From Pyrocephalus nanus (Eukaryota; Chordata; Aves; Passeriformes; Tyrannidae), in the NCBI GenBank assembly GCA_038380795.1, contig CM076266.1, positions 40,136,425 through 40,200,424 on the forward strand: DNA of 64,000 nucleotides. Reading direction: 5' to 3'. The first letter of the stretch is position 1. Each line of letters opens with the position of its first letter. The notes beneath the pieces were generated by a model that was not told the DNA's origin, did no database searches, and saw only the letters and a list, made by a program, of their open reading frames with translations. Of this stretch, positions 10,272 through 22,247 are shown piece by piece. The position numbers and the translations under genes are program-made.

Positions 10272-12841
10272 GTGAGTATAAATGAAAAAGTAGAGGAAAA
10301 ACTCAAAAACTATGAAATTGTTTCTCAAGGGCCTCAATGTAAATATTTTTAAACTGACATACGGCTTTTCTGCTGGACCTTAGGGACACAAAAGAAGAAG
10401 TATTATGGCTGTGTAAGTTTAACTTCCTGCCTCCTGCTTTGCAATGGTTCAACAGTGCCATGGTATCTCAAAGGGGTTTTGCTCAGTCTGATTCCTCCAA
10501 CAGCCCTGTTCCAGAGCTGTGTGCCTCCCAGGCTTGCTGGCAGCCCGTCCAGGCTGCCATTATTTCTGCTCCATTTCATGCTCTTGGTCCCTTGACCTAT
10601 ATCGTGGTTGTGAAAGGTGAATGTATAAGCCTGTCACGTGTAATGGGCCAGGATCTACTAAGTCTGGGAACGTGCCTTAGTTCCTTCTCTCCTTGAAAAC
10701 ATCTCCACTTGGAGTGCAAGGTGCCACTTCACTTTAATCTCAGCCATTTCCCTTCATCACTACTAATACTATAACGCAGTGAGGCTGTCACCCTCCTGTA
10801 ATGCTTGTGTGAGGAAGGAGGCAGAGAGGAGAACACTGTGTACACGAGCAGGGAACAAGCAGAAGGACCTCCTACCTGGCAGTCTCACCCTTTGACAGTT
10901 TATCTTTGTTTCTTACTAGGAACAAAACTCTGGAAGTTCCCTTGAAGTCAGTATATTTTTAGTGCTCATTTGTGACAGAATAAAAACTGAGCTTCAGTGC
11001 CAAGTCTTCCTGTACAGTGCGTGCTGCTGATATACAGTTCTCTTCTTGTGTTTCAGATATAGGGGGTTTTAAGGTTTATGTTATCAAGGCTGCTTCTAAA
11101 AATGTTATTTCTGGATGAGAACCCCCACAGTCATTCTTCTTAAGCTGGACACAGCTTTGGGGTGATTGGGAAGGAAAGTGTACCGGCTCCAGAGGGGGGA
11201 CAAACCGCATGACTATGGGGACAAGAAAGGCAGGGCCCAACAAAGCCAGTTGTGACTGGTTAAATTGCTTTTATCTCAGTCCTTGAGATCATGAGCCATG
11301 GACTATGATGGCAGTGAAGGAATGAAATAGAAAACATGAAGTTGGAGGAGGGAGAGACAGATGCTGAGGCTGGACGTCCAAGCCTGTGTGGTGGAGTGCT
11401 GTCCGACTGATGGGGCTTGTGGAGGATGGGTCTGTCCAAGCTGCACTATGCCACTTGATCAGAGGCATTTTATCCCCTAATGAAATCATTACCAGGGGGG
11501 CTTGCAGTCCATGGCCTCTTCCTCCCACTTGCATTCTCTCCTTCTCACAGGGTAGCAGCACAGGCTTTTGAAAAAGATGGCATGGTCCATCCCAATAGAT
11601 ACCACAGATAGGACTCTGGAAATGTGTGAGGGTGGTTGTGCTCAAGGACCTGACCTGTGCATTGATTTAGTTCAATGTTAAAGAAAGGATAGATCAACAG
11701 ACCTTTTATAAATTGACATTGCTGTCATTGTCCCTTTGCAAATGAAAAAAGAGAAGGACATTTTCAAACAAATTCACTGTAAGCAAGTTGTGTCTCTGCA
11801 TAGGAGTTCAAATATTCCTGTCAGATTTTTTAGAATTTATTTTTCTACCTAGTAATTTAAAGTGCAATTTGATGTCTCTGTCTAGATGAGTTGTATCCAC
11901 TCTGAAGAGAGATTCTGCTGTAGGATGAGCATCCAATTTACTGTCTGTCGTCAGAGACAGGCTAAAAGAGAATTATAAAATCAGATGATTTTTCTTCCCC
12001 AAGGCTCAATGTTAAGTTCCTCCTTCATTCTCATCTTTATTTTTGTTTTACTACAACAACAACAACAACAAAAGATATTTTTGAGGATAGAGTTCTTAAG
12101 TGCTTCTGGCATGGCTTCTGTTAATGAAAGTACCCTGAAGCCATGAAGATTTGTAGGACAAGCAAAGAGCTATTGCTGCATACATCTGTTAATAAAAATA
12201 ATTTTAAAAAATGTAGCATTTCTGGAGAAGAAAAGTTTTATCCTATACTGGCATGGTAGCAGACTGTCTGCAATAAGAAGTGCTAGAGTAGAAGGAAACT
12301 GAAAGTTTAATTAAGCACTGAAGTGAGTATGAAACCAAGATCTCTGTGATGATTCTGATTAGTAGATGTTGTAATTTTTGAAATGTTTATGCAAGTCTTC
12401 AGCTCTATTTCTTCCCCTTTAAGTATGGTAGCTGATTTTCAAAAGCTAGCTACAGCAAATTTGGCAAAATAATTTCTGCAGCAGATATGAAATGTACTGT
12501 AAGGACAGTGATTTATCTGAACTGAAAAGGAAGGGAGAAAAGATGGTGACAGCTGGGTTTGCAAAGGAGATAGTGGTGGAGGTTGTCTGTGACAAATCCT
12601 CACAGTAGGAGGTCTTCAATAGATAGTGCTGTGGGAGTCAGGGTTTCCATTTGTTTGCCTCTCTCATTTCCCAGGGAGAGGAGGTGGGAAGGGGAAAAAT
12701 GGTGATGTTTGTGCTTGGTTTCATGTCCCTGTGTGCCAGGGTGCAGCAACAGTCCTTCCTGCAGCTGCAGCAGCAGCAGCCACACAGCTGAGGCATTGCC
12801 GTGGTTGGGTCTGCTAAGCATGTCTTTCTTCCTTTGTGCAG
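10272..12841 (+). other. RAPGEF5: RAPGEF5 intron, small simple repeats only
   Basis: Phase 1, GT-AG, 2570 nt. It contains an (ACA)n run at 12053-12072 and a short (CAG)5 at 12767-12780, close to the acceptor cctttgtgcag. I saw no interspersed repeat and no convincing additional exon. Confidence 0.85.
12053..12072. repeat. (ACA)n microsatellite
   Basis: Six to seven trinucleotide units lie in the intron before the RA-region exon. Confidence 0.95.
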
Positions 12842-12991
12842 TTTTCTGCCGTGTGTATATAACAGAGCACTCCTATGTCAGTGTGAAAGCTCAAGTATCC
12901 ACTTCAGCTCAGGAGATACTGAAGATCGTGGCAGAAAAAATCCAGTACCCGGAGGAGGAGTTGGCACTGGTGACTGTCACGTTCTCTGGTG
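12842..12991 (+). CDS. RAPGEF5: RAPGEF5 exon, Ras-association (ubiquitin-like) region, first part
   Basis: This exon is 150 nt, phase 1 at both ends (visible residues 145-195). It encodes IFCRVYITEHSYVSVKAQVS, then TSAQEILKIVAEKIQY and a segment ending VTFSG. The beta-strand pattern RVYITEHSYVSVKA followed by the helix AQEILKIVAEKI fits the first half of an RA/ubiquitin fold, the part reported to contact M-Ras. Because the exon is symmetric (1-1), skipping would delete 50 residues without a frameshift; nothing in the sequence shows that this happens. Confidence 0.96.
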
Positions 12992-15586
12992 GTAAATAAT
13001 TTCCTCTGATTAATTAATTTTTAGTGCATCACGTAAGGAAGAGCTGATATTTTCTGATGCCAGGATGCAGCTGTTTCTGTATGGCCCCACAGCTGGATGA
13101 CCATGAGGAACAATGAGGAACTCCTTCCCAGAGAGTTGTTTCCATGGCAACAACTCATTCTTGGGTACCGTGGGATACGCATCTCCTGGCTGGGAAAGGG
13201 AGTGTAAAGAACTCTGTCTCTAGCAGTATTGCAAGGTTTTATATTTTCCCCACAGATGAATCTCCTACTTTGGACTTTAAATTAATTTTGAAGGCAGTGA
13301 GCATGGTTTGCTTTAAAAATATGGAAGGGAATAGCAAATACTATATGCCTGTCTGTTTCCTCATTTACAGCATGAGTAACAAATATTATCCAGCAGAAAG
13401 AAGGAAGACATAGATTTTCATAGTTGAGATGCTGGGAGCAATCTCAGCAATATTTTGTAAGCGGTCTTGCTTACAACTGACATCTTTTGCCTATTGTTCT
13501 AGTGTTTGTTGAACAAAAGGGCTTATTGTCTTTTTTAAGGAAGACTAGACTGATCATGAGCTGATACTAGGGACCAGACAAACCCCCAAGATTTTCTTTG
13601 GTGTTTGGCAGGTCTCAATCTCATTGGTCATATTGTTTTGCTCATTGTGGTGTCTTTCAGAAGCAGTTTAAGTAGGTCCATAGAAATATGAAGCTGTATC
13701 TATAAAAAGGATTAAGAGTGTAGAATAACCTGCCATATTCTCAGCTAACATTAGCTGGTGTTGATCTCCTGAGACAAAGGATGCACCTTTAGAGTTATAG
13801 CACTCATTGCTACTTTGTCAATCTAGTTAAATGAAATACACTCAAATGCTGGCTTGTCCTGTTTATTTGTTCAACTCAGAAGTGGAAGGTCACATTTTTC
13901 TTCCCCATGCTGAGCTCAATTAAGTAACTGTATTTTTGAGGGCACGGGAGTGGGTGGCAGGGATCTGGTGCCCTGCTCTGGCTATTGAAAGCCTGGGTAT
14001 GGAGCAGCCATAGAGGAACATTACACATAGGTGTCCTGGCCAGCCAGGCTACATTATTTCCAGGCATACTCTTTTTACCCTCATGTGTGCCCAAACTTGC
14101 CTCCAGTGCATTTCACAGCACTGCAAAATCACTGTGCTGCTGTTGTTTTTCAGGTCTTGCTCTCTTGTTCAAGAGCAGGGCAAGTTTTGCTCTGATAGTG
14201 ATAAATCTGGTGCTAACTGCTTGCTTAGCTAAAGAAAACCAACAATTCATAAATAATGAAACACACTATTATCTTTAGACCACATTGGTTCCCAGAAAAC
14301 AGTAATTAAAATGAGGGTACAGTTGGACTGTCATTTGTACATGACCGTTGTAACCCCTAAAATGTTATTTAGTCACATTGCCTGAATTAATTTGAAATAA
14401 AACAATTTCAGGCTCTTTCTTCTGTGACTCCTGTGCTGTGTGTAATAAATACCTACTGGCCACACTTTTTTTTTTTTTGCTTTGTTTTTTTGCTATTTGC
14501 ATGACTCAGAACTCTTGTCTTCTGTTCACTTGGAGGGTAGCAGTATGAGCATTGGAGAACTCTTTTTTTTTGTACTCTAATTATGGATGAGCAAGCCCCT
14601 TATTCGAAATTACCTTGAAAAATATAACGGTAATTCAGCATCAATGTATCTGTTTCTCAATGTGAGCATGGATAAGAGGGCAAACTATCTGAAATTATGT
14701 TTGGCGCTCAGACTCATCCTACTCCTACTGCTCCCTTATGGGCAATGCAAAGTCCAAGGTAGCTGTCAGCATGTTTGTGGTGTTGACAGGTCTACCATGT
14801 GTCAGGCCTCCAGAGGATTACTTGGAGCCCTCAGGAAGAGACAGTTTTCCTGGGGCAGTTTTTAAGCAGTGTTTTGGGTTTTGCTTTATTTTCCTCCATA
14901 TTTTTCTCCAGTGCACCCAAGATTGCCCAGAGCTAAACTAGTACTCTGAAGTGGAGAAAAAAAGAGTTGTTTCTCTTTGCTATCAGTTTGGTGTGTCCTG
15001 CTCTTTTACTTAAAGGTTTCCCACATTAATTATTCTGGGTCTAGAAGAATTTCTGTAAATACTGAGCTATAAAGGACTCCTCAGCTCTGCTCCGTGGGGT
15101 GAATTTCATGGTGTTGGTGTCCTTTAAAATTCTTTTCCTGTTGATGAGCTGTGGCTACTGCTGACATCTCCACCCCTGGTTTTGTCTGCCAGTGACATGC
15201 AATAGTTCAGTCTCTGGAGGCTGAGACACTCTGCTCTAACAAAAATTACTACGTTTACAGTAGATACACTGTGTTGCAATGAAATGTTCTATAAGGCACA
15301 GGAGGTTGGAGTAGATGATTTAAGGGTTTATTTCTGTTCTATCCTATGTGAAGTGCAGGTTGAAAGCAGAAGCAGGAAGTTTTTGTGCTCTAGTCCGTCA
15401 GAGACATCTTGCCTTTATTGTGATTGAACAGCGGGGAGGTGATGGGTCCCACTGGGACTGAATTTGATGCTGTTACCCTCTATAAAATTGATGTGGTTTT
15501 ACAAATACAAATAATTGTACGTTTTTTATCACGTATAGCTTTTACTCCTGTTCTGAAACTTTTGTGTTTTGTTTGCTGTTTTACAG
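12992..15586 (+). other. RAPGEF5: RAPGEF5 intron
   Basis: Phase 1, GT-AG, 2595 nt. It contains a T run at 14466-14478 and a perfect 8-bp stem with 6-nt loop at 13455-13476. A weak match to a CR1 terminus lies at about 15300-15345. No other repeat or exon was recognised. Confidence 0.85.
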
Positions 15587-15684
15587 AAAAACAAGAACTG
15601 CAACCAAATGACTTGGCTATCTCAAAATCTTTGGAGTCATCCAGTCGTATGTTTGTCTACCGAAAAGATCTAAGTGATTCTTTG
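15587..15684 (+). CDS. RAPGEF5: RAPGEF5 exon, Ras-association region, second part
   Basis: This exon is 98 nt (visible residues 195-227, first codon split). It encodes EKQELQPNDLAISKSLESSS and then RMFVYRKDLSDSL. The ELQPNDLAISKSL motif and the closing strand RMFVYRKD are the second half of the ubiquitin-like fold. The acceptor is tgttttacag and the donor gtaagg, phase 0. Confidence 0.96.
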
Positions 15685-17448
15685 GTAAGGATCAGTGTTG
15701 TATACTTCCCATTTTTTATTTGTCTGACTCCAAATTATGAACTCAATATTCCTCTCAGAGGGCTTTTTCAATGCAGAATTTATTTCTTGCTTCCTTAGTA
15801 AAGCTTACTGAGCTGTTCTACACCTAAAAAACCCCTCTGTCATTAACAGCAGGGATTTGACTGAACAGTAATGGAATTTGCTCATCAGTTTCAAATAGAC
15901 CAAAGCTTCTGTACAGCTTAAATCTCAATCTGCATCAGCCTGGAAAAGCTGACCTGTGTTTGTACAAAAAAGGGTGGGATGAGGATTATTCAGGGCTCTT
16001 GTGACTTTTCCCCTCCACCCTGTCTTGTGCCTCTGTAACACTTAAAGTGGCTGGTACACAAAGCGGTGGTCAAAGTCCATGGAATTATATGTAGAAATGG
16101 ATGCTGTATGAGTTCCACCAAAATTACTGGGCGTCAGTGTGACCCCAGTGTTGTGGCAGCCAAGTGGTCAGTCTGTGGCTGGCATGTATCGCTGGTGGTA
16201 TGTCCTCTTTCCTTCCTTCTGTCTGTCTGTCTCTCCATCCTCTCACTGGGGCTGGGGAGGGGAGTGGGTGGAAACAAGTCTCTTTCATCCTTCCCTCTCT
16301 CTTCAGAAAAAGGGATCGCAAACTTTCTCCCCCCTATGATTTCCCAAAACCCTAATGAGGCAGGCACAGTCAGGCACTGAGAGAATTGCTCTTTCAATAG
16401 CATTCTGCTAATTATGCAGACGTTTCAAGGAAAGAGCAGGAACTGTATCACAACTGACTGTTACGTGTTGTCAGTAGCTCTAGGATCTGTGCATTTATCC
16501 TCAGGATGAGAAATGTCTATTTACATTTTGTTGGATCAATGTGCCCCGAAGAGCTGACATTCCGCTATCATTGTAATCTGTCATCCCCATTATCACCAGC
16601 GTTCAAGCCACTTCGGAAAATGTGAATATTAAGGGAACGTTTCCAGTGCAGACAGGTGACAGCCAACCTAGTTTCATTAGCTACTTAATAAAAATTGCAA
16701 AACTTGCTGTAACTGTCAGAAATGTAGCACCAAAGTAATGGCTTTACTGATAAGAATAATCTTTCATGTTGGCAGATGGTTCATGTGCCAAGTTTCAGCC
16801 TGATGAGGTTAAAAAACCCAGGAGAAGTGCAAAACTTTGAAAATCCAAGCTAATATTGGAAATGTCAAATGACCCTCAACACCAGTAGTACCACTGCTCT
16901 CTACAGTAATATACTAAGTACCTTCTATGAATCAGGACATACAGTGTTTTTATTCTTTGTTGATTATGTTTGGGATAGATTAATCATAAAAAGTATGGAT
17001 TTATGTTATTTGTAAAGGTGGATTGTAGGGCAAGTTGTGTGTATTTATTCTAAATCCAATGTGTTTGTAGAATGATTCTGTTATAATTCAAAAATTTCCT
17101 TGTGTCTCAATTCAGATTTTATTTTCTGATGTTTTCAGGGATTTTATTTTTATTATGCTGTCTGCTTGGTCAGTGTTTCATATTCAAGCTTTAGAGAAAG
17201 AGAGAGAAGGAGAAGGCCTTCCTCTCCAATAGCAAACCATTGATCCTATTGACCTGTTTCCCATTTCAAGCTATTTATTAAACAGGTTGTAGCTCCTTGA
17301 TTTTGATTAGTGGGAAAAAAAGCCCCTTAGAGTGTGCTTAGAGAAGGTGACTTATTCAGCTCTGTTTGGTACCCTAGTCCAATAGCAATTTGATTGCAGA
17401 ACTTTTGGCATTTCCTGAGGATTTTTTTGCTCTTGGCTATTTATTTAG
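15685..17448 (+). other. RAPGEF5: RAPGEF5 intron with possible conserved non-coding element
   Basis: Phase 0, GT-AG, 1764 nt. Bases 16400-16860 stand out as CpG-retaining and rich in TAAT-type sites (see findings). No repeats were recognised. Confidence 0.8.
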
Positions 17449-17571
17449 AATCCATTTGCTGAAAATGAGGAATTGCAGCAAAGGTCCGTGAGGATTTTGG
17501 GAATCAACACCTGGGATCTTGCCTTAGAACTGACAAATTTTGACTGGAGCCTCTTCAATGCAATTCATGAG
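17449..17571 (+). CDS. RAPGEF5: RAPGEF5 exon, start of CDC25-homology catalytic domain
   Basis: This exon is 123 nt, phase 0 at both ends (visible residues 228-268). It encodes NPFAENEELQQRSVRILGIN and then TWDLALELTNFDWSLFNAIHE. The run 'dLAlelTnfDwsLFnaIhe' is the conserved opening helix pair of RasGEF catalytic domains, where residues of this kind pack against the REM module. The donor is gtaaga. Confidence 0.97.
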
Positions 17572-18691
17572 GTAAGAAGCACCTCATCCTCTTCCAGGTA
17601 TATTACTGTCATAACAACATGATTGATTTGGCAGCTCTCAGTAGTGGCGGGTGATCCAAGAGATGTGTCGCAATCCTTAATACTGAAAAAAATTGTCAAA
17701 GGTTTTTAACTTTCTTGTGTTAGGGCATCTCATATGTTCAGTGGTGGATTTTACTGGATTTGCCTCAAGAGAGTAAAAGACCATGGTTATTCTTCCAAAA
17801 ACCATCTGTCTGAATATGTTGTGTTTGCAAAATGTCTTCTGCACTTCATAGTGTTTCAGTACATACAGGACTCCACAAGCAGTTGTCTTAGATACCACTT
17901 TATCCACAAAAGAATTGACAGTTTCAGCATTTTAGATGGTCATATTACTGTTCTTGGTAGGCTTCAGTGAGATAAAAAATACTGGGCAGGCTTTACTGAA
18001 GCTATAATGGCCCACTTCAGGGCCCATTGGGTTGTTTCAGTGACTTTGATAGGTTTTGGTGTGAGCTGCTCAGTAAAATACAGAGTTAACAGTAGAAAAT
18101 GTCACTTGAAATTATCATTCACTGAAAAGTATGTAGGCTTTGTGACAAAATGAATGGGAAATTCCATTGGTTCTCATCAGATGCTTTCCTTGATCTTTCA
18201 TTTCAGGTTCTTTTATTCAAGTTAGACACTTTAAATTTGGAGCAGGCCAAATTTGGGGGGTTTTTTTGCACAGAAATGAAGAACCCCACCTTTGTTGATG
18301 AAAAATTAGCTAATTTAGAAAAAAGTTTGAATGGAAATTTTTTAGACTCTGCAATGGTCTAATATGGATTCTTTTTCATACTGTAACAGAAGGGATGAAA
18401 TAGAGAAAAAGATTGTTTATATCTTATACCTGGCTATACCAGAGGTGGAACTGCAAGAAATCTTACAAGAAAAGCGTATCTTGCAGGACTTCCAGTCCAC
18501 TTGCCTGCTGTATTAAGTCTCCTGACTTTGCTAAGACAAAACTTAATCATTTGTGATTGGCTCATGGAAAATGAAAAAATAGTCATTTGTGACCAGATCT
18601 TGTTTCAAAAACGTGCTTCTAAATAATTTATAGTTCATTTACATTTAAATTGTTTTTTTATATCCCTAATAATGCTGTCAATATCTTCCAG
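17572..18691 (+). other. RAPGEF5: RAPGEF5 intron, nothing further recognised
   Basis: Phase 0, GT-AG, 1120 nt, AT-rich, with no recognisable repeat or exon. Confidence 0.85.
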
Positions 18692-18870
18692 CAAGAGCTG
18701 ATATACTTCACGTTCAGCAGACAGGGCAACGCTGAAAACACCGAGAATCTCAGTCTTCTGCTTCAAAGATGCAATGAGGTCCAGCTTTGGGTTGCCACCG
18801 AGATACTCCTCTGTAGCCAGCTCTGCAAACGTGTACAGCTAGTCAAAAAGTTCATCAAGATTGCTGCCCA
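18692..18870 (+). CDS. RAPGEF5: RAPGEF5 exon, catalytic domain core
   Basis: This is the largest visible exon, 179 nt (visible residues 269-328). It encodes [20 protein letters not shown], the helix [20 protein letters not shown], and [19 protein letters not shown]. The motif 'N-x-V-x-x-WVATEIL' and '[13 protein letters not shown]' are diagnostic of RasGEF domains, forming part of the Ras/Rap-binding bowl. The acceptor is atcttccag and the donor gtaagt; the final CA plus C gives His, phase 2. Confidence 0.98.
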
Positions 18871-21800
18871 GTAAGTTACTAAAGCTGTAACAAAAATCCT
18901 TGAATCCACATGCTTTATTTGGGGAGGAGTAGGTGCAAAAGCAATGAAAGAAAACTAATTTGTCATCCTGTGTTTTCTTAGTGTAGTAAGCATACCTAGA
19001 TAAAACAGTCCCTAAAATAGCAACAGCAATCACTGGCCAAAACTAGACATGGCAGAGTATATGCTGCTCAAAGCTTTCCCTGCAGTTTAGCTGCTGTATC
19101 TGCAGTGTCAGCTACAACATCCCTGGTGGTGCAGAGATAGCTCCTTTCTTAGCCGAGATAACCTGAGGACCATTTGACAGAACTATTTGAGCAGCAAAAC
19201 AGTCGTTTACCAAAAACTACCTAGAAGCCAAAAAACTGTTGAAAGCCCTACCTCTAGAGAGGAATTTAACTGCAATAAGCTGTTGCCCCTTCTAATCTTC
19301 TCTGGAATACTTTATATACAGGAGGAGTGGGTTTCTTTATTTATTAGATTCAACAGCCTATTCTTCCACTGTTATGGAATAGTACTACACCTCGCAAAAG
19401 AATACAAATATATACTATTCTCAGAGAGTTCTCTGTAATCGCTCTGTCTTAGTAACCAAGGAAATGGAGCAATTTAACTATGTGCAACCATCCTCCTCAC
19501 CTCTCTCTCCACTTGCTGGTCTTCTACAATATTTGAGTATGTGTGTTCATGGAAAATGTATAATTTGTTCCCTTCATCGACTGGTTTGATTTAATTTGCA
19601 AGGCACTTACATACAAAGGACTGTTCTCTGCCAAAGCAGGGCCATTGGAGAAATTAATTCTTCTAATCTAATCTAGTGTAACTTATAAATGTGATCTGAT
19701 TTAGTTTGCGAGTTCTATAGTATCCAGTAAGATGTTCATTTTCTGCCATATTGATGGGTAAGTTTGGTCCCATTACATCAAAAACTGGTTGATTCTGTGT
19801 GCCTTGCTTGCACCACAGTAGCAATAATTTGCATCCCAGGAAAAATGTCATGTGTGTCCCACATGAATAAGGACATATTTGTCACCAGACAAAAATATTT
19901 CTCTATTTGAATTGATTCCATCCTGTTATGTGAAAAGCCAAAGTTATGGATATTAAATACAGTTGTCAGTAAATGGTAGACAGGGTCTCCCAGTGTACTG
20001 CGGAAGCAGCCATCATTGTAGCAGGTAGATGATAAAATGAGTGCCTAGTTTTCTTGGGAATTTTTTTAATAATCAGAAAAGCTGCTTTCTAAAAGAACAC
20101 ATTACCAGATCTCATCTGTTCTGGAAGAGTTGATGAAAGAGGAACAATTAAGGTGGAAGGATGGTGCGCTAAGCACAGAATGCTCATCGTGAGGCAGAAG
20201 CCAAGCAGCTCTGCTGTTTTGTTTATGACTTAAGGCAGAGAGGTAGGGAGCTGTGAACAGCTCTGGCTGCTCCCTATTCTCTGCTCCCAGATTCAGCCAG
20301 GAATTTTTGTCTATGCTTTTCCTCCTGTCAAGAGAGCACCAGGACTAAGATTTTGTGTTCAACATCTGTGTGCCTCACTGTTCAGGAATGCCTGAAGAAA
20401 ACGGAAGGCTTTTACACAAGTGTGTCAATACATAAAAGGAAAAAGTTTTCAAAACACAAATACATATGCTTCTGTTGAAGAGTAGTCTAAAAGAGAAAAC
20501 AAATGATTAATTAAAGAAAATGAATTAGCATGTTATTAGAAATTAATCTCCTGAGGCATTACAGAAGCAAGTCAACGTAGGGTCAGAATAAACAGATGAC
20601 AACAGCAGCCTTCTTGCTCACTAAGCAGTGGCTCACCGTAAAAGACATCCCTTCTCTCTACAGCTTGCTGTGAGGACTGGGCCCACCCAACAGACAGATT
20701 ATGCAGGCTGCATTGGACACCTTCCTTGTTTTGAAATGAATTGCCTTTGGGAGCTGTCTGACTTTAATGATAAAATGACTCTAAGCAACAAAGTTAGGAT
20801 TAACTTTAAGACAGCTGAAGTGAGAAATACAACATCTCAAGACAGTACACAGTGATAACTGCGGGCTTTATAAAACTTGTAACAAGTGCTGTGATTTTCC
20901 AGGCTAAGGCCTTGGTATGTACTTTTCCCTGATGATAAATCCCAGTGGAGACAGTGGATTCATTCGTACTTAAAATTATTTTGAAAGAAGTTTCTCACTC
21001 TCACACGCAAATGCGCATGTATATTTATAGTGGTCTTGAAAACTCTGCACGAGAAAGGGGAATCTTTTGGTTTGAAAAGGACTCAATATTTCAGGATGTC
21101 AAATTTCCTAATGGACTACAAAATGGACTAGAAATAAGCACGGTCTACTTGTATATAGTAAAATGTGGAAGAATAGAGGTATCAAGCAATTTCCTTGGGG
21201 ACCTGTACTGGAACCAGTACTAGCCACAACTAGTTTAGAGGGATATGTAAATGGAACATTAATCAGATTTTCAGACAATAAAAATGATGAAGGATTGCAA
21301 ATGCTTTGGAGGATAGGGAAAAAAAAAAAAAAGAATTATCTAAGGAGTCTAGTGGCATGTGCAAACAACAGTAGGATAAGATTTAATTTAGATAGATGCC
21401 AAGTAATTCAGCTATGGAATGCTAATACTGAGCTGAAGAAATAAATGCATGATTGTAAAGAATGGTACTCTGAGAGAGGTCCTTGGGTGATAATGGATGA
21501 CAAATTAAAAGGACAAAATGTGATGCTGTTTCAAATAAATAATTTGCTGTTTGTTTTATGCTTGCTTAAGAGGAAGGTGTAAGAACTTTGAGCCAAAACA
21601 GTAATTATGTTTCTCCTTCCCTCCCCACTGTCTCACTATATGAGAAAGTAGTGAAGAAGGAAACACATAAGTTAAAATAAATTACAAAGAATTCAATGAA
21701 GGATAATAACAATATGGAAAAGCAGATTGCAGGCCATGACCACAAAGAGAAATTGAACAAACCAGTGATGTACAATTTACAGAGAAGATTAAAAAGGGGA

Positions 21801-22156
21801 GGAAAATATTTATTATACAACAGAATAGAGGTCAGGGAATTATTCTGTATGGTAAAGGACAGCTGGGAGTAACTTGAACACTGAAAAGGGAAAATTACTT
21901 TTGACAGCAAAGGGAAAAACATAACCTTCCAACAAGAGGGTTGATGAAACACTAGAATGTTTTCTAAAAAACTTCCTAGAGACCCCATCACCTAGACTGC
22001 AGGTGGTTATGAGAGGACATTTAATGAATTCGTTATGTGGAAGATGATTGTATGTTAGTGCTGAGGGTTGAAATGAGACTCAGTAACCTAGGATACCTGT
22101 GCATTCCATTTATCTCTGATTCTGAGTACCAAAAAAATCATATTTTCATTCCTCAG
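18871..22156 (+). other. RAPGEF5: RAPGEF5 intron carrying a CR1 remnant
   Basis: Phase 2, GT-AG, 3286 nt. Positions 21150-22030 are a decayed CR1 element including reverse-transcriptase sequence. From 18871 to 21150 I recognise nothing specific. An A14 run at 21319-21332 interrupts the CR1. Confidence 0.85.
21150..22030 (+). mobile_element. Decayed CR1 LINE with reverse-transcriptase remnant
   Basis: Around 21190-21300 the translation contains FPWGPVLEPVLATT followed by LIRFSDNKND, a worn copy of the CR1 reverse-transcriptase strand 'PQGSVLGPVLF...FADDTKL'. Downstream, 'ggtccttgggtgataatgga' at 21479 corresponds to the later ORF2 block, and 'gggttgatgaaacactagaa' at 21938 to the 3' non-coding part. 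Stops, indels and an inserted A14 run show that it is inactive and old. It lies in the same orientation as RAPGEF5. Boundaries were judged by eye. Confidence 0.8.
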
Positions 22157-22247
22157 CTGTAAAGCCCAAAGAAATCTGAATTCATTCTTTGCTATTGTTA
22201 TGGGTCTCAACACTGCGTCTGTCAGCCGGCTGTCTCAGACCTGGGAG
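22157..22247 (+). CDS. RAPGEF5: RAPGEF5 exon, catalytic helical hairpin
   Basis: This exon is 91 nt (visible residues 328-358). It encodes [20 protein letters not shown] and then [23 protein letters not shown]...SRL..TW is the signature of the RasGEF region that leads into the helical hairpin, the element that opens the nucleotide site of the GTPase. The acceptor is attcctcag and the donor gtaaga, phase 0. Confidence 0.98.

Noticed and set aside
13455..13476. Perfect 8-bp stem with 6-nt loop in an intron
   Set aside because: Short perfect stems of this size are expected by chance in several kilobases of intron; no longer pairing surrounds it.
15300..15345. Sequence like a CR1 terminus (ggaggttggagtagatgatt)
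   Set aside because: Only about 45 bp match and no CR1 body is recognisable upstream, so it is too weak to list as a repeat.
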